38,050 bases of DNA from Polaromonas sp. Lineage in GTDB: Bacteria > Pseudomonadota > Gammaproteobacteria > Burkholderiales > Burkholderiaceae_C. Location of the stretch: positions 1-38,050 of the forward strand of contig NZ_JACDDD010000032.1 of the NCBI RefSeq assembly GCF_013817205.1. The letters run 5' to 3'. The notes below the pieces were generated by a model, which was given only the letters and a program-made list of their open reading frames with translations, was not told the DNA's origin and did no database searches. The position numbers and the translations under genes were made by a program. Positions 1 through 8,946 of the stretch are shown piece by piece; position 1 is the first letter of the stretch; every line of letters starts with the position of its first letter.

Positions 1-87
1 GGCCCTATCGGATATATACCTCCGGCAGAAGCTGAGGCAAACTACTACCGGCAACTCGCCAGTCAAGCCTCCACGGTGGAGGCATGA
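1..87 (+). CDS. IS3-family transposase OrfB, C-terminal end (partial)
   Basis: Frame 1 is open from the first base to a TGA at 85-87 and gives 28 residues beginning GPIGYIPPAEAEANYYRQL. The IGYIPPAEAEANYY pattern is the typical C-terminus of IS3-family DDE transposases (the integrase-core OrfB made by frameshifting). The rest of the gene lies outside the window. Its role would be cut-and-paste/copy-out transposition of the element. Recognition is by the conserved tail only, so the IS3 family is fairly sure but the subgroup is not. Confidence 0.8.
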   Translation, partial: GPIGYIPPAEAEANYYRQLASQASTVEA

Positions 88-126
88 CTTAAACCAAACA
101 GCCTCCATGAAACCCGGGGCGATTCA
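1..126 (+). mobile_element. Right end of an IS3-family insertion sequence
   Basis: After the transposase stop at 87 the sequence runs into a terminal-repeat-like segment at about 102-126, ending in aaacccggggcgattca, which resembles the ends of IS3-family elements. The left end and the flanking target duplication are outside the window, so the exact boundary (about 126) is inferred. The element ends just before a gene-poor region that holds a truncated receiver domain. Confidence 0.65.
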
Positions 127-594
127 AGCGCAGTTAATCAAGATACGGTTCACGCTTCCTCTCCTCTTGCTGGCTCTTTTTTCCCGCACACCATGCGAAA
201 CAGTCTTCTTTGGCGACTGCATGCGGAATGGCTTTGATCTTGCCAGCTGCGCGCGACTTCGTCGCCTTGACCCCTGTCAGAACTAACAGGGGTGCACCTC
301 CTTTTTCTTTCAACCAGGGCAAAAAAACGACAATTTAGCTGCCGTTGATTCCGATGCGGCGAGGCTCAGAAGGAAGAAGTGGGGTTGGGGTCGATGTTGT
401 TGTTTAATGCATGCGCCAGGGCAGAACAAGCCCCTGCGGCGCGCGATCATGCGGACTCGCGCTGTCTGCTGCGTGGGATGTGTTGGCAGCGGCGCACTAT
501 TGGGCTCAGCATCCGTCCGGCATCTGTTTTCGATCCGGCTGCCGCACGTTCCCCCAGAGCCGCGGCAAGGCGCAGGACTGACCGCGCCAGCGCG
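127..594. other. Gene-poor region after the IS end
   Basis: I see no convincing gene here. A 62-codon minus-strand frame at 134-322 is lysine-rich and ends 8 bases from the IS boundary. It matches nothing I recognise and has no clear ribosome site, so it may be chance or a remnant cut by the IS. The plus frame that carries the receiver fragment at 595-840 is open from 379, but its first 70 residues look like non-coding GC-rich sequence. Confidence 0.4.
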
Positions 595-840
595 CGTGAC
601 TGGTTGCAGCAGCAGGCGCGCCTGCCTGATCTGATGCGCCGCGATGTGATGATGCAGGGCGGGATGGACGGCTTGGCGCTTGCGCAGTTTGCAAGAGCGC
701 GGTTCCCGGCGCTGAAGATTGCCCTGATGACGGGATACGCCGAACAACTTGAGGCCATCTCAAGTCAGGACTACGAGATCACTCCAAAACCGTGCTCGCC
801 CGTCACACTGACAGACGTGATTGCCCGGGTGACAACCTGA
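595..840 (+). pseudogene. 3' fragment of a response-regulator receiver domain
   Basis: The translation from about 595 to the TGA at 838-840 reads DWLQQQARLPDL..., then DVMMQGGMDGLALAQ, IALMTGYAEQL and TPKPCSP. This is the second half of a CheY-like receiver as found at the end of hybrid sensor kinases: the phospho-acceptor Asp lies in DVMM, the conserved Thr/Ser-position segment is LMTGYAEQ, and the conserved Lys is in PKP. The usual Pro after DVMM is Gln. The first beta strand and the acidic Asp pair are missing, and no ribosome site or start fits, so this is a decayed remnant, perhaps truncated in events linked to the nearby IS. An intact gene starting at 379 is possible but unlikely. Confidence 0.65.
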
Positions 841-865
841 ACCGTCTGCAACCTCGGAGACAGGC

Positions 866-924
866 ATCAAAAACGCCTGTAGCCCTCTACTTATAGGCGC
901 CAGCAGCTATCAAATAGTGAGCAG
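866..924. repeat. Short interspersed repeat, 'agcagctatcaaa' family
   Basis: The segment reads atcaaaaacgcctgtagccc ... ggcgccagcagctatcaaatagtgagcag. It has the same parts (tgtagccc/tgcagccc block, a variable palindromic middle, agcagctatcaaa end) as the copies at 3633-3689 and 24669-24733. This repeat type is scattered through Comamonadaceae genomes. It lies between the convergent receiver fragment and histidine kinase. Confidence 0.6.
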
Positions 925-939
925 CAGGGGTGCATGACT

Positions 940-2124
940 TCAGTTCGGCGCGATCGCCGGCAGGCGCACCGTGAACTCCGAGCCCCGCCCCTCGCCAGCG
1001 CTGCGGGCCTGCACACTGCCGCCATGCAGTTCGGCGATCTCTCGCACCATGGCTAGGCCAACGCCCAGGCCGCCAGGGACCATGTCACTGGCCGCACGCT
1101 CTTGTGTGAAGAGTTCGAAAATGCGCGGCAATACATCGGGCGCAATGCCGATGCCGGTGTCTTCAACACGGAACACGACGTCTGTGCCTTCCTGCACCAC
1201 CTTGATCCAAATATTGCCCCCTTCCGGCGTGTATTTAATGGCATTGCCCAGCAGGTTCAGCACCAGCCGCTGCATCAGGCTTTCGTCCATGTCGATCTCC
1301 AGCGCACTGGCCGGGCGAAGCGTCACCAGCGTCAGGCTCCGGCCGGCTGCCGTCTCCTGCAGGCTGACCACCACGTCCTCCAAAAAACGGCACAGGTCCA
1401 TGCGCTGGAGCTGGGGCTCGACCTTGCCGGTCTCCAGGCGCGTCACGTCCATCAGATCGTCGGCCAGACGAGTCAGCGCGGCGACCTGGCGCGCGATGAT
1501 CTGCAGGGCGCCGTCAATGCGCGGATCGGGCGCAAGGCGCCGAATGATGTGGGTGGCGGTGCTCAGGGGCGCCAGTGGATTGCGTAATTCATGGCCCAGG
1601 GTCTTGAGAAACTGGTGCGTGCGCTCTCGCGATTCGCGCTGCGCGACAAGTGCAGTTTCAAGCGATTCAAGTTGAGTGCGCAGGTCGGTGCGGTCGCGCA
1701 GTATCTTGATGAAGCCGACCAACTTGCCGTCATCGTCACGCACCGACGACACGGCCCCGGTGGCCCAGATGCGGGTGCCGTCCTTGCGCAAATGCCAGCG
1801 GTCGTCCTCGGAGCGGCTATTGACGCTCGCCACTGCAAGTTCGTACTTGTCGAAGCCGCGCGCCTGGTCCTCGGGGGTGAAGATAGCTGCCAGGTTGTGG
1901 CCGATGACCTCTTCAGCGCGGTAACCCAGGATTTCCTCGGCAGCGCCCAACCAGGCGGTAATGATGCCGTCGACGTCCATGCAGATGAAGGCATGCTCGC
2001 GGTTGGCCAACAGCCAGCGACCAGTCAGGCCCAGGGTGCCCTCAGGAATGGTGCGGCTCACAGGATGGGAGGGTGCGCGCGGGTGGCGCTCAACATTGGG
2101 GGTAGTGGGAGTCAGCGCAGGCAT
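940..2124 (-). CDS. PAS-domain sensor histidine kinase
   Basis: A cytoplasmic-looking two-component kinase of 394 residues. An N-terminal PAS domain (about 40-145, with KDGTRIW and a PAC-like end) is followed by a HisKA dimerisation/phospho-acceptor region with HELRNPL (His178). The HATPase domain has an N box NLLGNAIKYTP (Asn294), a G1 box EDTGIGIAPD, an F box FELF and a G2 box GGLGVGLAM. No membrane segment is visible, so the signal is probably sensed in the cytoplasm through PAS. The frame is open to an ATG at 2169, but the ATG at 2124 has a GGAGG 12 bases upstream and is preferred. No cognate response regulator is adjacent; only a plus-strand receiver fragment lies downstream. The signal is unknown. 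Confidence 0.85.
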   Translation of the reverse strand: MPALTPTTPNVERHPRAPSHPVSRTIPEGTLGLTGRWLLANREHAFICMDVDGIITAWLGAAEEILGYRAEEVIGHNLAAIFTPEDQARGFDKYELAVASVNSRSEDDRWHLRKDGTRIWATGAVSSVRDDDGKLVGFIKILRDRTDLRTQLESLETALVAQRESRERTHQFLKTLGHELRNPLAPLSTATHIIRRLAPDPRIDGALQIIARQVAALTRLADDLMDVTRLETGKVEPQLQRMDLCRFLEDVVVSLQETAAGRSLTLVTLRPASALEIDMDESLMQRLVLNLLGNAIKYTPEGGNIWIKVVQEGTDVVFRVEDTGIGIAPDVLPRIFELFTQERAASDMVPGGLGVGLAMVREIAELHGGSVQARSAGEGRGSEFTVRLPAIAPN

Positions 2125-2169
2125 GACCCACTGTCGCCTCCCCGCTGCACCCACGGTGTAGGACAGCAT

Positions 2170-2612
2170 CGACAGCGCCGGTCACCGCCGCGCACGCGGC
2201 CCAGGCGGTCGATGTCTGTCGTCCAGTCTGGGGGCGGTGGGCCTGCAACACCTGCTGGCCATCGGCGGAGCTGGTTACTTCCGGCAAAAAGTGGTGCGCC
2301 TACACATCAAGCAAGGCCAGCTCCACCAGGTAGCCGGTGCACCCGAATTTTCATACGTGACCTGCGCGGTGTAAGCGGCCGCGGCCGACATGACAGTGCT
2401 GGCGCAGGCTGGCCGGGCTGTGCCATGCGGTCTCCGGCAGGACACAAGGCAGTCCAAGGCTCCGGGTAGAGGGCGGACCAGCGCATCAGACCTGAACAAT
2501 GGCGCGATCACGCACTCTTCAGGCCTGCGGACCCGGGCTCTGACCCTGCGCTTGCGCAAGCAGCGACGGGAGTCAGCGCATCGGCCAGGCGTTGCTTCGC
2601 TAAACTCGCCCC
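2170..2612. other. Intergenic region between divergent genes
   Basis: 443 bases between the kinase and the ABC exporter with no recognisable gene. Frames of 65-94 codons on the minus strand (2090-2287, 2275-2559) have no known motif and no clear ribosome site. Pieces in neighbouring minus frames could belong to a decayed gene, but I cannot identify it. Promoters of both divergent genes should lie here; I could not pick out convincing -35/-10 pairs. Confidence 0.4.
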
Positions 2613-4400
2613 ATGGCTACTTCTTCCTCAGCCGCCCTCGCCCCCAAGGGCGCGCCCCGCTCACTCTCTGGCCTGCTGCCCTTTTTGCGTCCCTATCGCG
2701 GTCGGATTCTCGCAGCCGTGTTTTTCCTGGTCATGGCAGCTGTCGCCACGCTGGTGTTCCCTCTGGCGCTGCGCGGCCTGATTGACGGAGGCTTGAGCGC
2801 GTCGGAGCCGGGTCAGCAACTGATGGCGCTGCGCACCCACTTCTTCGAGCTGTTCGGCGTAGCTGCGGCGCTGGGTCTTTTTTCGGCCGGTCGCTTCTAC
2901 ATGGTCAGTTGGCTGGGAGAACGCGTGACGGCCGACCTGCGCAACGCGGTCTACGGCCATGTGGTGCGGCAGAGCCCGGAGTTTTTCGAGACCACCCAGA
3001 CAGGTGAGGTGCTGTCGCGCCTGACCGGCGACACCACGCTGGTGCAGACCGTAGTGGGCTCGTCGCTGAGCATGGGCCTGCGCAATGCGGTCATGGGTGT
3101 GGGCGCTTTAGGCATGCTGATCTATACCAACCCTCGCCTGATGGTCCAGGTGCTGGGCGTGCTGGTGTTGATTGTGCTGCCTTCGGTCTGGTTTGGCCGG
3201 CGGGTGCGCAAGCTCTCCCGCGCCAGCCAGGACCGGGTGGCCGACTCCAGCGCGATTGCTGCCGAAGTGCTCAACGCGATTCCCGTCGTGCAGAGTTACA
3301 CCGCCGAGGCACGCGAGTCGGCCCGTTTCGATGCGTCGACGCAGGAGGCCTTCGACACCGCAGTGCGCCGTACCCGTGCGCGCTCGGTACTGATCGCCTT
3401 CATCATCATCGCGACCTCGGGCGCGCTGCTGTGGGGGCTGTACCAGGGCACGCAGGCGGTGATGCGCGGCGACATCACAGCTGGCCATCTGGGCCAGACC
3501 GTGGTCTATGTGATCATCCTGGCCGGCGCGACGGCGGTGCTTGGCGAGGTCTATGGCGACCTGTTGCGCGCTGCCGGCGCCACCGAGCGGCTGATGGAGC
3601 TGCTGGAGACGCAATCCCCCGTCACTTCACCCTTAAATCCGGCTGCAGCCCCCGTGCTGCAAGCGGGTAGCGCTATCAAATTCGAAGCATTGGAGTTTCA
3701 CTATCCGTCGCGCCCGTTGCAGGCCGCCCTCACCAATTTTTCGCTGGAGGTGGCACCCGGGGAAACCGTGGCCATCGTCGGGCCCAGTGGCGCCGGCAAA
3801 AGCACGGTGTTCCAGCTTCTGCTGCGTTTTTACGACCCGGCCTCGGGCCGCATCACGCTGGACGGCGTGGCGACCCGCGACTTGGCACTGGACGACCTGC
3901 GCCAGCGCATCGGCATCGTGCCACAGGACGCGGTGATTTTTTCGAGCAGCGCGCTGGAAAATATCCGTTACGGCAAACCCGGCGCCAGCGACGAGGAAAC
4001 CAAAGCCGCTGCGCGCGCCGCGTTTGCGCACGAGTTCATCATGAATCTGCCCGAGGGTTACGACACCTTCCTCGGCGAGCGCGGCGTGCGCCTGTCGGGT
4101 GGGCAGCGCCAGCGCATCGCCATTGCGCGTGCCATGCTGAAAAACGCGCCGCTGCTGCTGTTGGACGAAGCCACCAGTGCCCTCGACGCAGAAAGTGAAC
4201 GCATGGTGCAGGCCGCGCTGGAGTCGGCTATGAGGGGCCGCACCACCCTGGTCATTGCGCACAGGCTGGCAACAGTGCAGCAGGCAGACCGCATCGTCGT
4301 GCTGGACCACGGCAAGCTGGTCGAACAGGGCACCCATGCTGAATTGGTGATGCGCGGCGGCATTTATGCCCGGCTCGCCGCGCTGCAGTTCAACGCCTGA
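2613..4400 (+). CDS. MsbA-like ABC exporter, fused permease and ATPase
   Basis: A half-size ABC exporter (595 residues) that would work as a homodimer in the inner membrane. The N-terminal ABC transmembrane domain spans about residues 20-320. The ATPase domain has Walker A GPSGAGKST (about 390-398), the signature LSGGQRQR (about 494), Walker B LLLLDEATSALD (about 513) and an H-loop in IAHRLATV. It resembles the MsbA-related lipid/drug exporter group of Proteobacteria; the substrate cannot be read from sequence. The ATG at 2613 directly precedes the family-typical start (...LLPFLRPYRGR). The linker between the two domains (about residues 341-359) is encoded by a copy of a genomic repeat (see 3633-3689). 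It stands alone, 124 bases before gdhA. Confidence 0.9.
   Translation: MATSSSAALAPKGAPRSLSGLLPFLRPYRGRILAAVFFLVMAAVATLVFPLALRGLIDGGLSASEPGQQLMALRTHFFELFGVAAALGLFSAGRFYMVSWLGERVTADLRNAVYGHVVRQSPEFFETTQTGEVLSRLTGDTTLVQTVVGSSLSMGLRNAVMGVGALGMLIYTNPRLMVQVLGVLVLIVLPSVWFGRRVRKLSRASQDRVADSSAIAAEVLNAIPVVQSYTAEARESARFDASTQEAFDTAVRRTRARSVLIAFIIIATSGALLWGLYQGTQAVMRGDITAGHLGQTVVYVIILAGATAVLGEVYGDLLRAAGATERLMELLETQSPVTSPLNPAAAPVLQAGSAIKFEALEFHYPSRPLQAALTNFSLEVAPGETVAIVGPSGAGKSTVFQLLLRFYDPASGRITLDGVATRDLALDDLRQRIGIVPQDAVIFSSSALENIRYGKPGASDEETKAAARAAFAHEFIMNLPEGYDTFLGERGVRLSGGQRQRIAIARAMLKNAPLLLLDEATSALDAESERMVQAALESAMRGRTTLVIAHRLATVQQADRIVVLDHGKLVEQGTHAELVMRGGIYARLAALQFNA
3633..3689. repeat. Interspersed repeat copy inside the ABC exporter gene
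   Basis: The bases ttaaatccggctgcagcccc (3633-3652), then cgtgctgcaagcgggtagcg and ctatcaaattcgaagc, closely follow the repeat at 24669-24733, which also has ggctgcagcccccg and a tagcagcta-caaa end. Here it is translated in frame as the loop between transmembrane and ATPase domains (NPAAAPVLQAGSAIKFEAL). Confidence 0.6.
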
Positions 4401-4524
4401 GCGAATACGGGAAGAGTAAGCCCTGGTTATGCGTTTAGTGCATGACAACCCATGAACCCGGCCTTGGACAGTTGAACGCGGCGCGCCTAAGCTGTGGCCA
4501 TTGATCTTCCAACAGGAGTATTTG

Positions 4525-5835
4525 ATGTCGCAAGCTTCCCCCGCCATCACCCCCACGCTGGCACACCCGCTTCCCTCTTACCTGCAGGCCGACAACCTTG
4601 GCCCCTGGGGCAACTACCTGCAGCAGGTGGACCGCGTGATCCCGCACCTGGGCAGCCTGGCGCGCTGGGCCGAAACACTGAAGCGCCCCAAGCGCGTTCT
4701 GATCGTCGATGTGCCCATCCACATGGACGACGGCACAGTGGCTCACTTTGAAGGCTACCGCGTGCAGCACAACGTCTCACGCGGGCCGGGCAAGGGTGGC
4801 GTGCGTTTTCACCAGGATGTGACCCTGTCCGAGGTGATGGCACTGTCGGCCTGGATGTCCATCAAGAACGCCGCCGTGAATGTTCCCTATGGCGGCGCCA
4901 AGGGCGGCATCCGCGTCGACCCGAAAAAGCTGTCACGCGGCGAACTGGAGCGTATGACGCGCCGCTACACCAGCGAGATCGGCATCATCATCGGCCCCAA
5001 CAAGGACATACCCGCGCCCGACGTGAACACCAACGAGCAGATCATGGCCTGGATGATGGACACCTACTCGATGAACACCGGCTCGACCTCGACCGGTGTG
5101 GTCACCGGCAAACCGGTGGACTTGGGCGGCTCGCTGGGCCGGCGCGAAGCCACCGGCCGTGGTGTCTTCACCGTGGGTGTGGAAGCCGCCAAACACACAG
5201 GCTTGGACATCAGCACCGCACGTGTGGCGGTGCAGGGTTTCGGCAATGTGGGTGGCGTGGCCGGCAAGCTGTTTGCCGAGGCCGGCGCGCGCATCGTCGC
5301 GGTGCAGGACCATGGCGGCACGATTTACCGCGAGGCCGGCCTGGACGTGCCCTCGCTGCTCAAACATGTGGCCGAGACCGGCAGCGTTGGCGGTTTTGCG
5401 CAGGCCGAGACCCTGACCAACGACCAGTTCTGGGATGTGGACTGCGAGATCCTGATCCCTGCGGCGCTGGAGCAGCAAATTACCAAACACAACGCCGGGC
5501 GAATCAAGGCGCGCATGGTGATCGAGGGCGCCAACGGACCGACCACGCCCGAAGCCGACGACATCCTGCACGAACGCAACGTGCTGGTGCTGCCCGACGT
5601 GATCGCCAACGCCGGCGGCGTGACCGTCAGCTACTTCGAATGGGTGCAGGATTTTTCGAGCTTCTTCTGGGACGAAGCCGAAATCAATTCCCGTCTGGTG
5701 CGCATCATGAAAGAAGCCTTTGCCGCTGTCTGGCAAGTGGCACAAGACCACAAGGTCAGCCTGCGCACCGCGACGTTTATCGTGGCCTGCAAACGGATTT
5801 TGCACACGCGTGAGTTGCGGGGTTTGTACCCCTAA
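4525..5835 (+). CDS. gdhA: Glutamate dehydrogenase
   Basis: A 436-residue hexameric-type Glu/Leu/Phe/Val dehydrogenase that interconverts glutamate and 2-oxoglutarate plus ammonia, linking carbon and nitrogen metabolism. The substrate domain carries [10 protein letters not shown] and [10 protein letters not shown] (catalytic Lys126), with PAPD (Asp166). The Rossmann domain carries GFGNVGG (238-244) and [12 protein letters not shown]. Length fits the family. The frame is open to a TTG at 4501, but the ATG at 4525 has GGAG 6 bases upstream and is the better start. The cofactor (NAD or NADP) is not certain; the sequence resembles the catabolic NAD-type enzymes. The gene stands alone and converges with the DUF1178 gene. 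Confidence 0.93.
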   Translation: MSQASPAITPTLAHPLPSYLQADNLGPWGNYLQQVDRVIPHLGSLARWAETLKRPKRVLIVDVPIHMDDGTVAHFEGYRVQHNVSRGPGKGGVRFHQDVTLSEVMALSAWMSIKNAAVNVPYGGAKGGIRVDPKKLSRGELERMTRRYTSEIGIIIGPNKDIPAPDVNTNEQIMAWMMDTYSMNTGSTSTGVVTGKPVDLGGSLGRREATGRGVFTVGVEAAKHTGLDISTARVAVQGFGNVGGVAGKLFAEAGARIVAVQDHGGTIYREAGLDVPSLLKHVAETGSVGGFAQAETLTNDQFWDVDCEILIPAALEQQITKHNAGRIKARMVIEGANGPTTPEADDILHERNVLVLPDVIANAGGVTVSYFEWVQDFSSFFWDEAEINSRLVRIMKEAFAAVWQVAQDHKVSLRTATFIVACKRILHTRELRGLYP

Positions 5836-5882
5836 CTACCTGCGCGCTCGCATCAGTATGAGAGGATATCTGCGGCTTTCAT

Positions 5883-5980
5883 TTCAAGCATGGGCCGCGG
5901 AACCGGCTTTGCCGGGCCGCAGGCGTAGCGGCCCCCTCGGGGGCAGGGAGTTACACGCAGTGAGCGACCGTAGGGGCCTC
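5883..5980. repeat. GC-rich palindromic intergenic repeat
   Basis: About 98 bases between convergent gdhA and the DUF1178 gene. They contain ggaaccggctttgccgggcc, the palindrome ggccccctcgggggc and acacgcagtgagcg. A close relative is at 14111-14206. Its hairpins may serve as a two-way terminator, but there is no T tract. Confidence 0.7.
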
Positions 5981-5982
5981 AG

Positions 5983-6483
5983 TCATTGAAGTGTTTCCTT
6001 GGCGATTTCAGGCAGTGGCAAAGGCATCACTTCGATGCCCTCCTCGATCAGTTCAATCGCTTCGGCCCGGCTGGCCTGGCCGCGGATGCTGCGCTGCTCG
6101 GCATCGCCGTAATGCATGGCGCGTGCCTCGTCGGCAAATCGCTGGCCGACGTCTTCGGTGTTGGCCAGTACATGGCGCAAAGCCTTCAGAAAGCCGGCCT
6201 GCACGTCCGGCTCACCGGCCACGGCCACCACGTCCTGCGTTGGGCCGCCGGCCGACGCCGCTGCTGGCAGGGACAGGGCGCGTGAGCCAGAAGCTAGCGC
6301 CGGTTCAGACGCCGATGCGCCCAGATTCAGGCGCGGCGCACTGGGCATCTTCCGGATAGTGGGGTCACCGCACAACGGGCAGGTCACCAGACCCCGGCCC
6401 AGTTGGCTTTGAAAATCACCTTCCGATGCAAACCAGCCTTCAAAGGCATGCTGGTGCGAGCACTGGAGATCAAGGACTTTCAT
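5983..6483 (-). CDS. DUF1178 family protein with zinc-ribbon-like N-terminus
   Basis: A 166-residue protein beginning MKVLDLQCSHQHAFEGWF, typical of the DUF1178 family found widely in alpha- and betaproteobacteria. The N-terminus has Cys8, His10, Cys35 and Cys38 (CPLCGD), consistent with a small metal-binding ribbon. The middle is Ala/Ser-rich, and the C-terminal half is helical, with FADEARAMHYGDAEQRSIRG as the most family-like segment. The frame extends upstream by 30 codons, but the ATG at 6483 is only 7 bases after the NUDIX stop and starts the conserved part. It is the last gene of the run that begins with nuo. The biochemical function is unknown. Confidence 0.85.
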   Translation of the reverse strand: MKVLDLQCSHQHAFEGWFASEGDFQSQLGRGLVTCPLCGDPTIRKMPSAPRLNLGASASEPALASGSRALSLPAAASAGGPTQDVVAVAGEPDVQAGFLKALRHVLANTEDVGQRFADEARAMHYGDAEQRSIRGQASRAEAIELIEEGIEVMPLPLPEIAKETLQ

Positions 6484-6490
6484 GCCCTGA

Positions 6491-7123
6491 TTATCGGACA
6501 GTGTCGGCGCCAGCGCTGTCCTGCCAGTCGAGAACCCATGCGCCCGACAACACGTTTTGCAGCCAGAGCGCACCGGTCAGGGTCTTGCCATCGGTGACGC
6601 GGCCATCGCCGCACCATTGCAGCAGCTCGGCCGGGCTGGCGGTGAACACATCCAGGAACTCGCCAGCATCGAGCTGGCGCTCGCCAGCGCTCAACTCCCT
6701 GGCAAACCAGATGTCGATGAATTCGGTGGAATAGGAAATCACCGGATGCATCACGCCGGCTCGCGCCCAGCGGCTAGCGCTGTAGCCGGTTTCCTCCAGC
6801 AACTCGCGTTGCGCGCAGGCCAGCGATCCTTCGCCGGCGTCGAGCTTGCCGGCGGGGAATTCGACCATCACCGCCTGCACCGGATAGCGGTACTGGCGCT
6901 CCAGCACCAGTCGGCCGTCATCGAGCTGGGCAATGATCATGACGGCTCCGGGGTGGCGCACATATTCGCGCGTGGCCTCACGACCGTCCGGCAAGCGCAC
7001 AGTGTCACGGAAGGCATGGAGGAAGTGACCCTTGATCAGCTCCCGGCACTCAAGGGTGTGTTCCTTGAGATGAGCGTCATCCGCAGAATCGGGAAGCGCT
7101 GAAGGCGTGTCGGCCGTCACCAT
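6491..7123 (-). CDS. NUDIX hydrolase, ADP-ribose pyrophosphatase-like
   Basis: A 210-residue NUDIX enzyme. The Nudix box covers about residues 92-114, beginning GKLDAGEG and ending RELLEETGY with the metal-binding Glu cluster. The preceding REYVRHPGAVMIIAQLD and RQYRYPV and the length match the ADP-ribose/sugar-nucleotide pyrophosphatase (NudF-like) group, which cleaves ADP-ribose to AMP and ribose-5-phosphate. The start ATG at 7123 is 2 bases after the DUF2818 stop, so translation is probably coupled. Substrate preference is inferred, not shown. Confidence 0.88.
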   Translation of the reverse strand: MVTADTPSALPDSADDAHLKEHTLECRELIKGHFLHAFRDTVRLPDGREATREYVRHPGAVMIIAQLDDGRLVLERQYRYPVQAVMVEFPAGKLDAGEGSLACAQRELLEETGYSASRWARAGVMHPVISYSTEFIDIWFARELSAGERQLDAGEFLDVFTASPAELLQWCGDGRVTDGKTLTGALWLQNVLSGAWVLDWQDSAGADTVR

Positions 7124-7125
7124 GC

Positions 7126-7425
7126 TTACCGGTGTTTGAACAGGTAGCGGTGGACAAAGCCCGGGAAGGCAAAAGTGATGAACAGGGTCGCGGTGATCGC
7201 GTAGAACTCCCAGCCCTGCGGCGCGATTTGCCCGGCACGTTGCTCCAGAAGCAGGCCGATGCCGCCCACCACAAAGTACCAGAACACCATTTCAGCCAGG
7301 CGCACGGCCAGCAGCTTGGGCCGCGACAGGGGAAACACCGCGAGCAGGCGGTTGCTGATAAACGGCAGGTTGGCTGCCACAAGGGCCAGCACCACCACCA
7401 ACCATACCGACGCAGTCTGGGTCAT
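7126..7425 (-). CDS. DUF2818 family membrane protein
   Basis: A 99-residue hydrophobic protein (MTQTASVWLVVVLALVAANL...) with about three membrane segments, typical of DUF2818. In betaproteobacteria this gene commonly sits directly after nuoN. Its ATG at 7425 overlaps the nuoN stop in an ATGA motif, so it is translated with complex I. That arrangement suggests an accessory or assembly role for the complex, but this is inference; the family has no known activity that I can name. An upstream extension of 14 codons overlaps nuoN further and is less likely. Confidence 0.85.
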   Translation of the reverse strand: MTQTASVWLVVVLALVAANLPFISNRLLAVFPLSRPKLLAVRLAEMVFWYFVVGGIGLLLEQRAGQIAPQGWEFYAITATLFITFAFPGFVHRYLFKHR

Positions 7426-8924
7426 GTCCCCAGTGACTTCACGACGCTGGCAATCGCTTGGGTGCACAGGGTCATCAGACCGCCGGGCATGATGCCGAGC
7501 AACAGCACCAGCGCACCGTTGATGGACAGAACCACACGGGCGTCTGCAGGCGCATGGATGGCGGTGGGCATACCGGTATTCGGCGCATCAAAGTACATCA
7601 CCTTGACCACACGCAGGTAATAGAAGGCGCCGACCAGCGACATCATCACGGCAAACACGGCCAGCACGATGTAAGCGGTGTGCTGCGAGGAAACCAGCGC
7701 CTGCAGCACGCCCAGCTTGGCGTAGAAGCCAACCACCGGTGGCACGCCAGCAAGAGAGAACATGCAGACCGCCATGACACCGGCGAACAGCGGGCTGCGC
7801 TGGTTCAAACCGGCCAGGTCGGAGATTTCTTCAGACTCGTGGCCTGCACGCGCCAGCAACAAAATGATGCCGAACACCGCCAATGTGGTCAGGACATACG
7901 TGACGGCGTAGAACATGGCCGCACCGTAGGCAAACTCCGCGTTGAGCTTGTTGCCGTTGACCACACCGGCCAGCAAGGCCAGCAGCAAAAATCCCATCTG
8001 CGAGATCGTCGAAAACGCCAGCATGCGCTTGAGGTTGCTCTGCGCGATGGCTGCAAGGTTGCCCACCAGCAGTGAACCGATCGCCAGGACGGCCAGCATC
8101 TGCTGCCAGTCGATGGCCAGCGGCAACATACCCTGCACCAGCAGGCGAATGCAGATGGCAAAGGCCGCGAGCTGTGGCGCCGCCCCGATCAACAGAGTGA
8201 TAGCCGTGGGCGCGCCCTGGTAGACGTCCGGCAACCACATGTGAAAAGGCACGGCGCCGAGCTTGAAAGCCAGGCCGGCCACGATGAACACTAGGCCGAA
8301 CACCAGCACCGCGTGTTTCACCTCGCGACTGGCTATTTTCTGGTAGACCTCGCTGATGTCCAGTGAACCCGTGGCCCCGTACATCATGGACAGGCCATAC
8401 AGTAAAAAGCCCGACGCCAGGGCGCCGAGAACAAAGTACTTCATGGCCGCCTCGGTGGCCGTGGCGTTGTCGCGGCGCAGTGCCACCAGCGCGTAGCTGG
8501 ACAGCGTCATCAACTCCAGGCCCATGTAGATCACCAGGAAGTTGTGACCGGAAATCATCACGAACATGCCCAGCAAGGCAAACATGGCCAGGGTGAACAA
8601 CTCGCCGCCACGCAGCATCTGGCGGTCTGCGGCATAAGGCCGGGCATACACCAGTGTGACCATCATGGCAATCGATGCGAAGCACTTCAGCCAGTTGGCC
8701 ATGGGGTCGCTTACCACCATGTTGCCAAACCCGTAAACCGTGTTGCCACCGATGGCGTAGGCTGCCGTCAGCGCAGCCACCACGGCCAGCGTGAGCAGGG
8801 TCAACACATAGGTCAGCGTGCGCTGCGGGCTCTTGACGCCGAGATCCACCAGCAAGATGACACAGGCCATCGTCAACAGAACGATTTCCGGGTAAATCGC
8901 GATCCAACTGAGTTTGTCAATCAT
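7422..8924 (-). CDS. nuoN: NADH:quinone oxidoreductase subunit N
   Basis: A 500-residue, highly hydrophobic Mrp-antiporter-like subunit of the complex I membrane arm, expected to have 14 membrane helices and to carry one of the proton channels. It begins MIDKLSWIAIYPEIVLL. The signature stretch YMGLELMTLSSYALVALRR contains the conserved Glu of helix 5, and KLGAVPFHMWLPDVYQGAP contains the helix 7 Lys and the channel motif. Length is normal for the family. It lies 22 bases after nuoM and overlaps DUF2818 by 4 bases. Confidence 0.97.
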   Translation of the reverse strand: MIDKLSWIAIYPEIVLLTMACVILLVDLGVKSPQRTLTYVLTLLTLAVVAALTAAYAIGGNTVYGFGNMVVSDPMANWLKCFASIAMMVTLVYARPYAADRQMLRGGELFTLAMFALLGMFVMISGHNFLVIYMGLELMTLSSYALVALRRDNATATEAAMKYFVLGALASGFLLYGLSMMYGATGSLDISEVYQKIASREVKHAVLVFGLVFIVAGLAFKLGAVPFHMWLPDVYQGAPTAITLLIGAAPQLAAFAICIRLLVQGMLPLAIDWQQMLAVLAIGSLLVGNLAAIAQSNLKRMLAFSTISQMGFLLLALLAGVVNGNKLNAEFAYGAAMFYAVTYVLTTLAVFGIILLLARAGHESEEISDLAGLNQRSPLFAGVMAVCMFSLAGVPPVVGFYAKLGVLQALVSSQHTAYIVLAVFAVMMSLVGAFYYLRVVKVMYFDAPNTGMPTAIHAPADARVVLSINGALVLLLGIMPGGLMTLCTQAIASVVKSLGT

Positions 8925-8946
8925 CTGAAATTCTTTGAATGGTTGC

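Noticed and set aside
134..322. A 62-codon minus-strand gene beside the IS end
   Set aside because: No family resemblance, no clear ribosome site, and the composition does not help; kept only as a remark in the gene-poor region.
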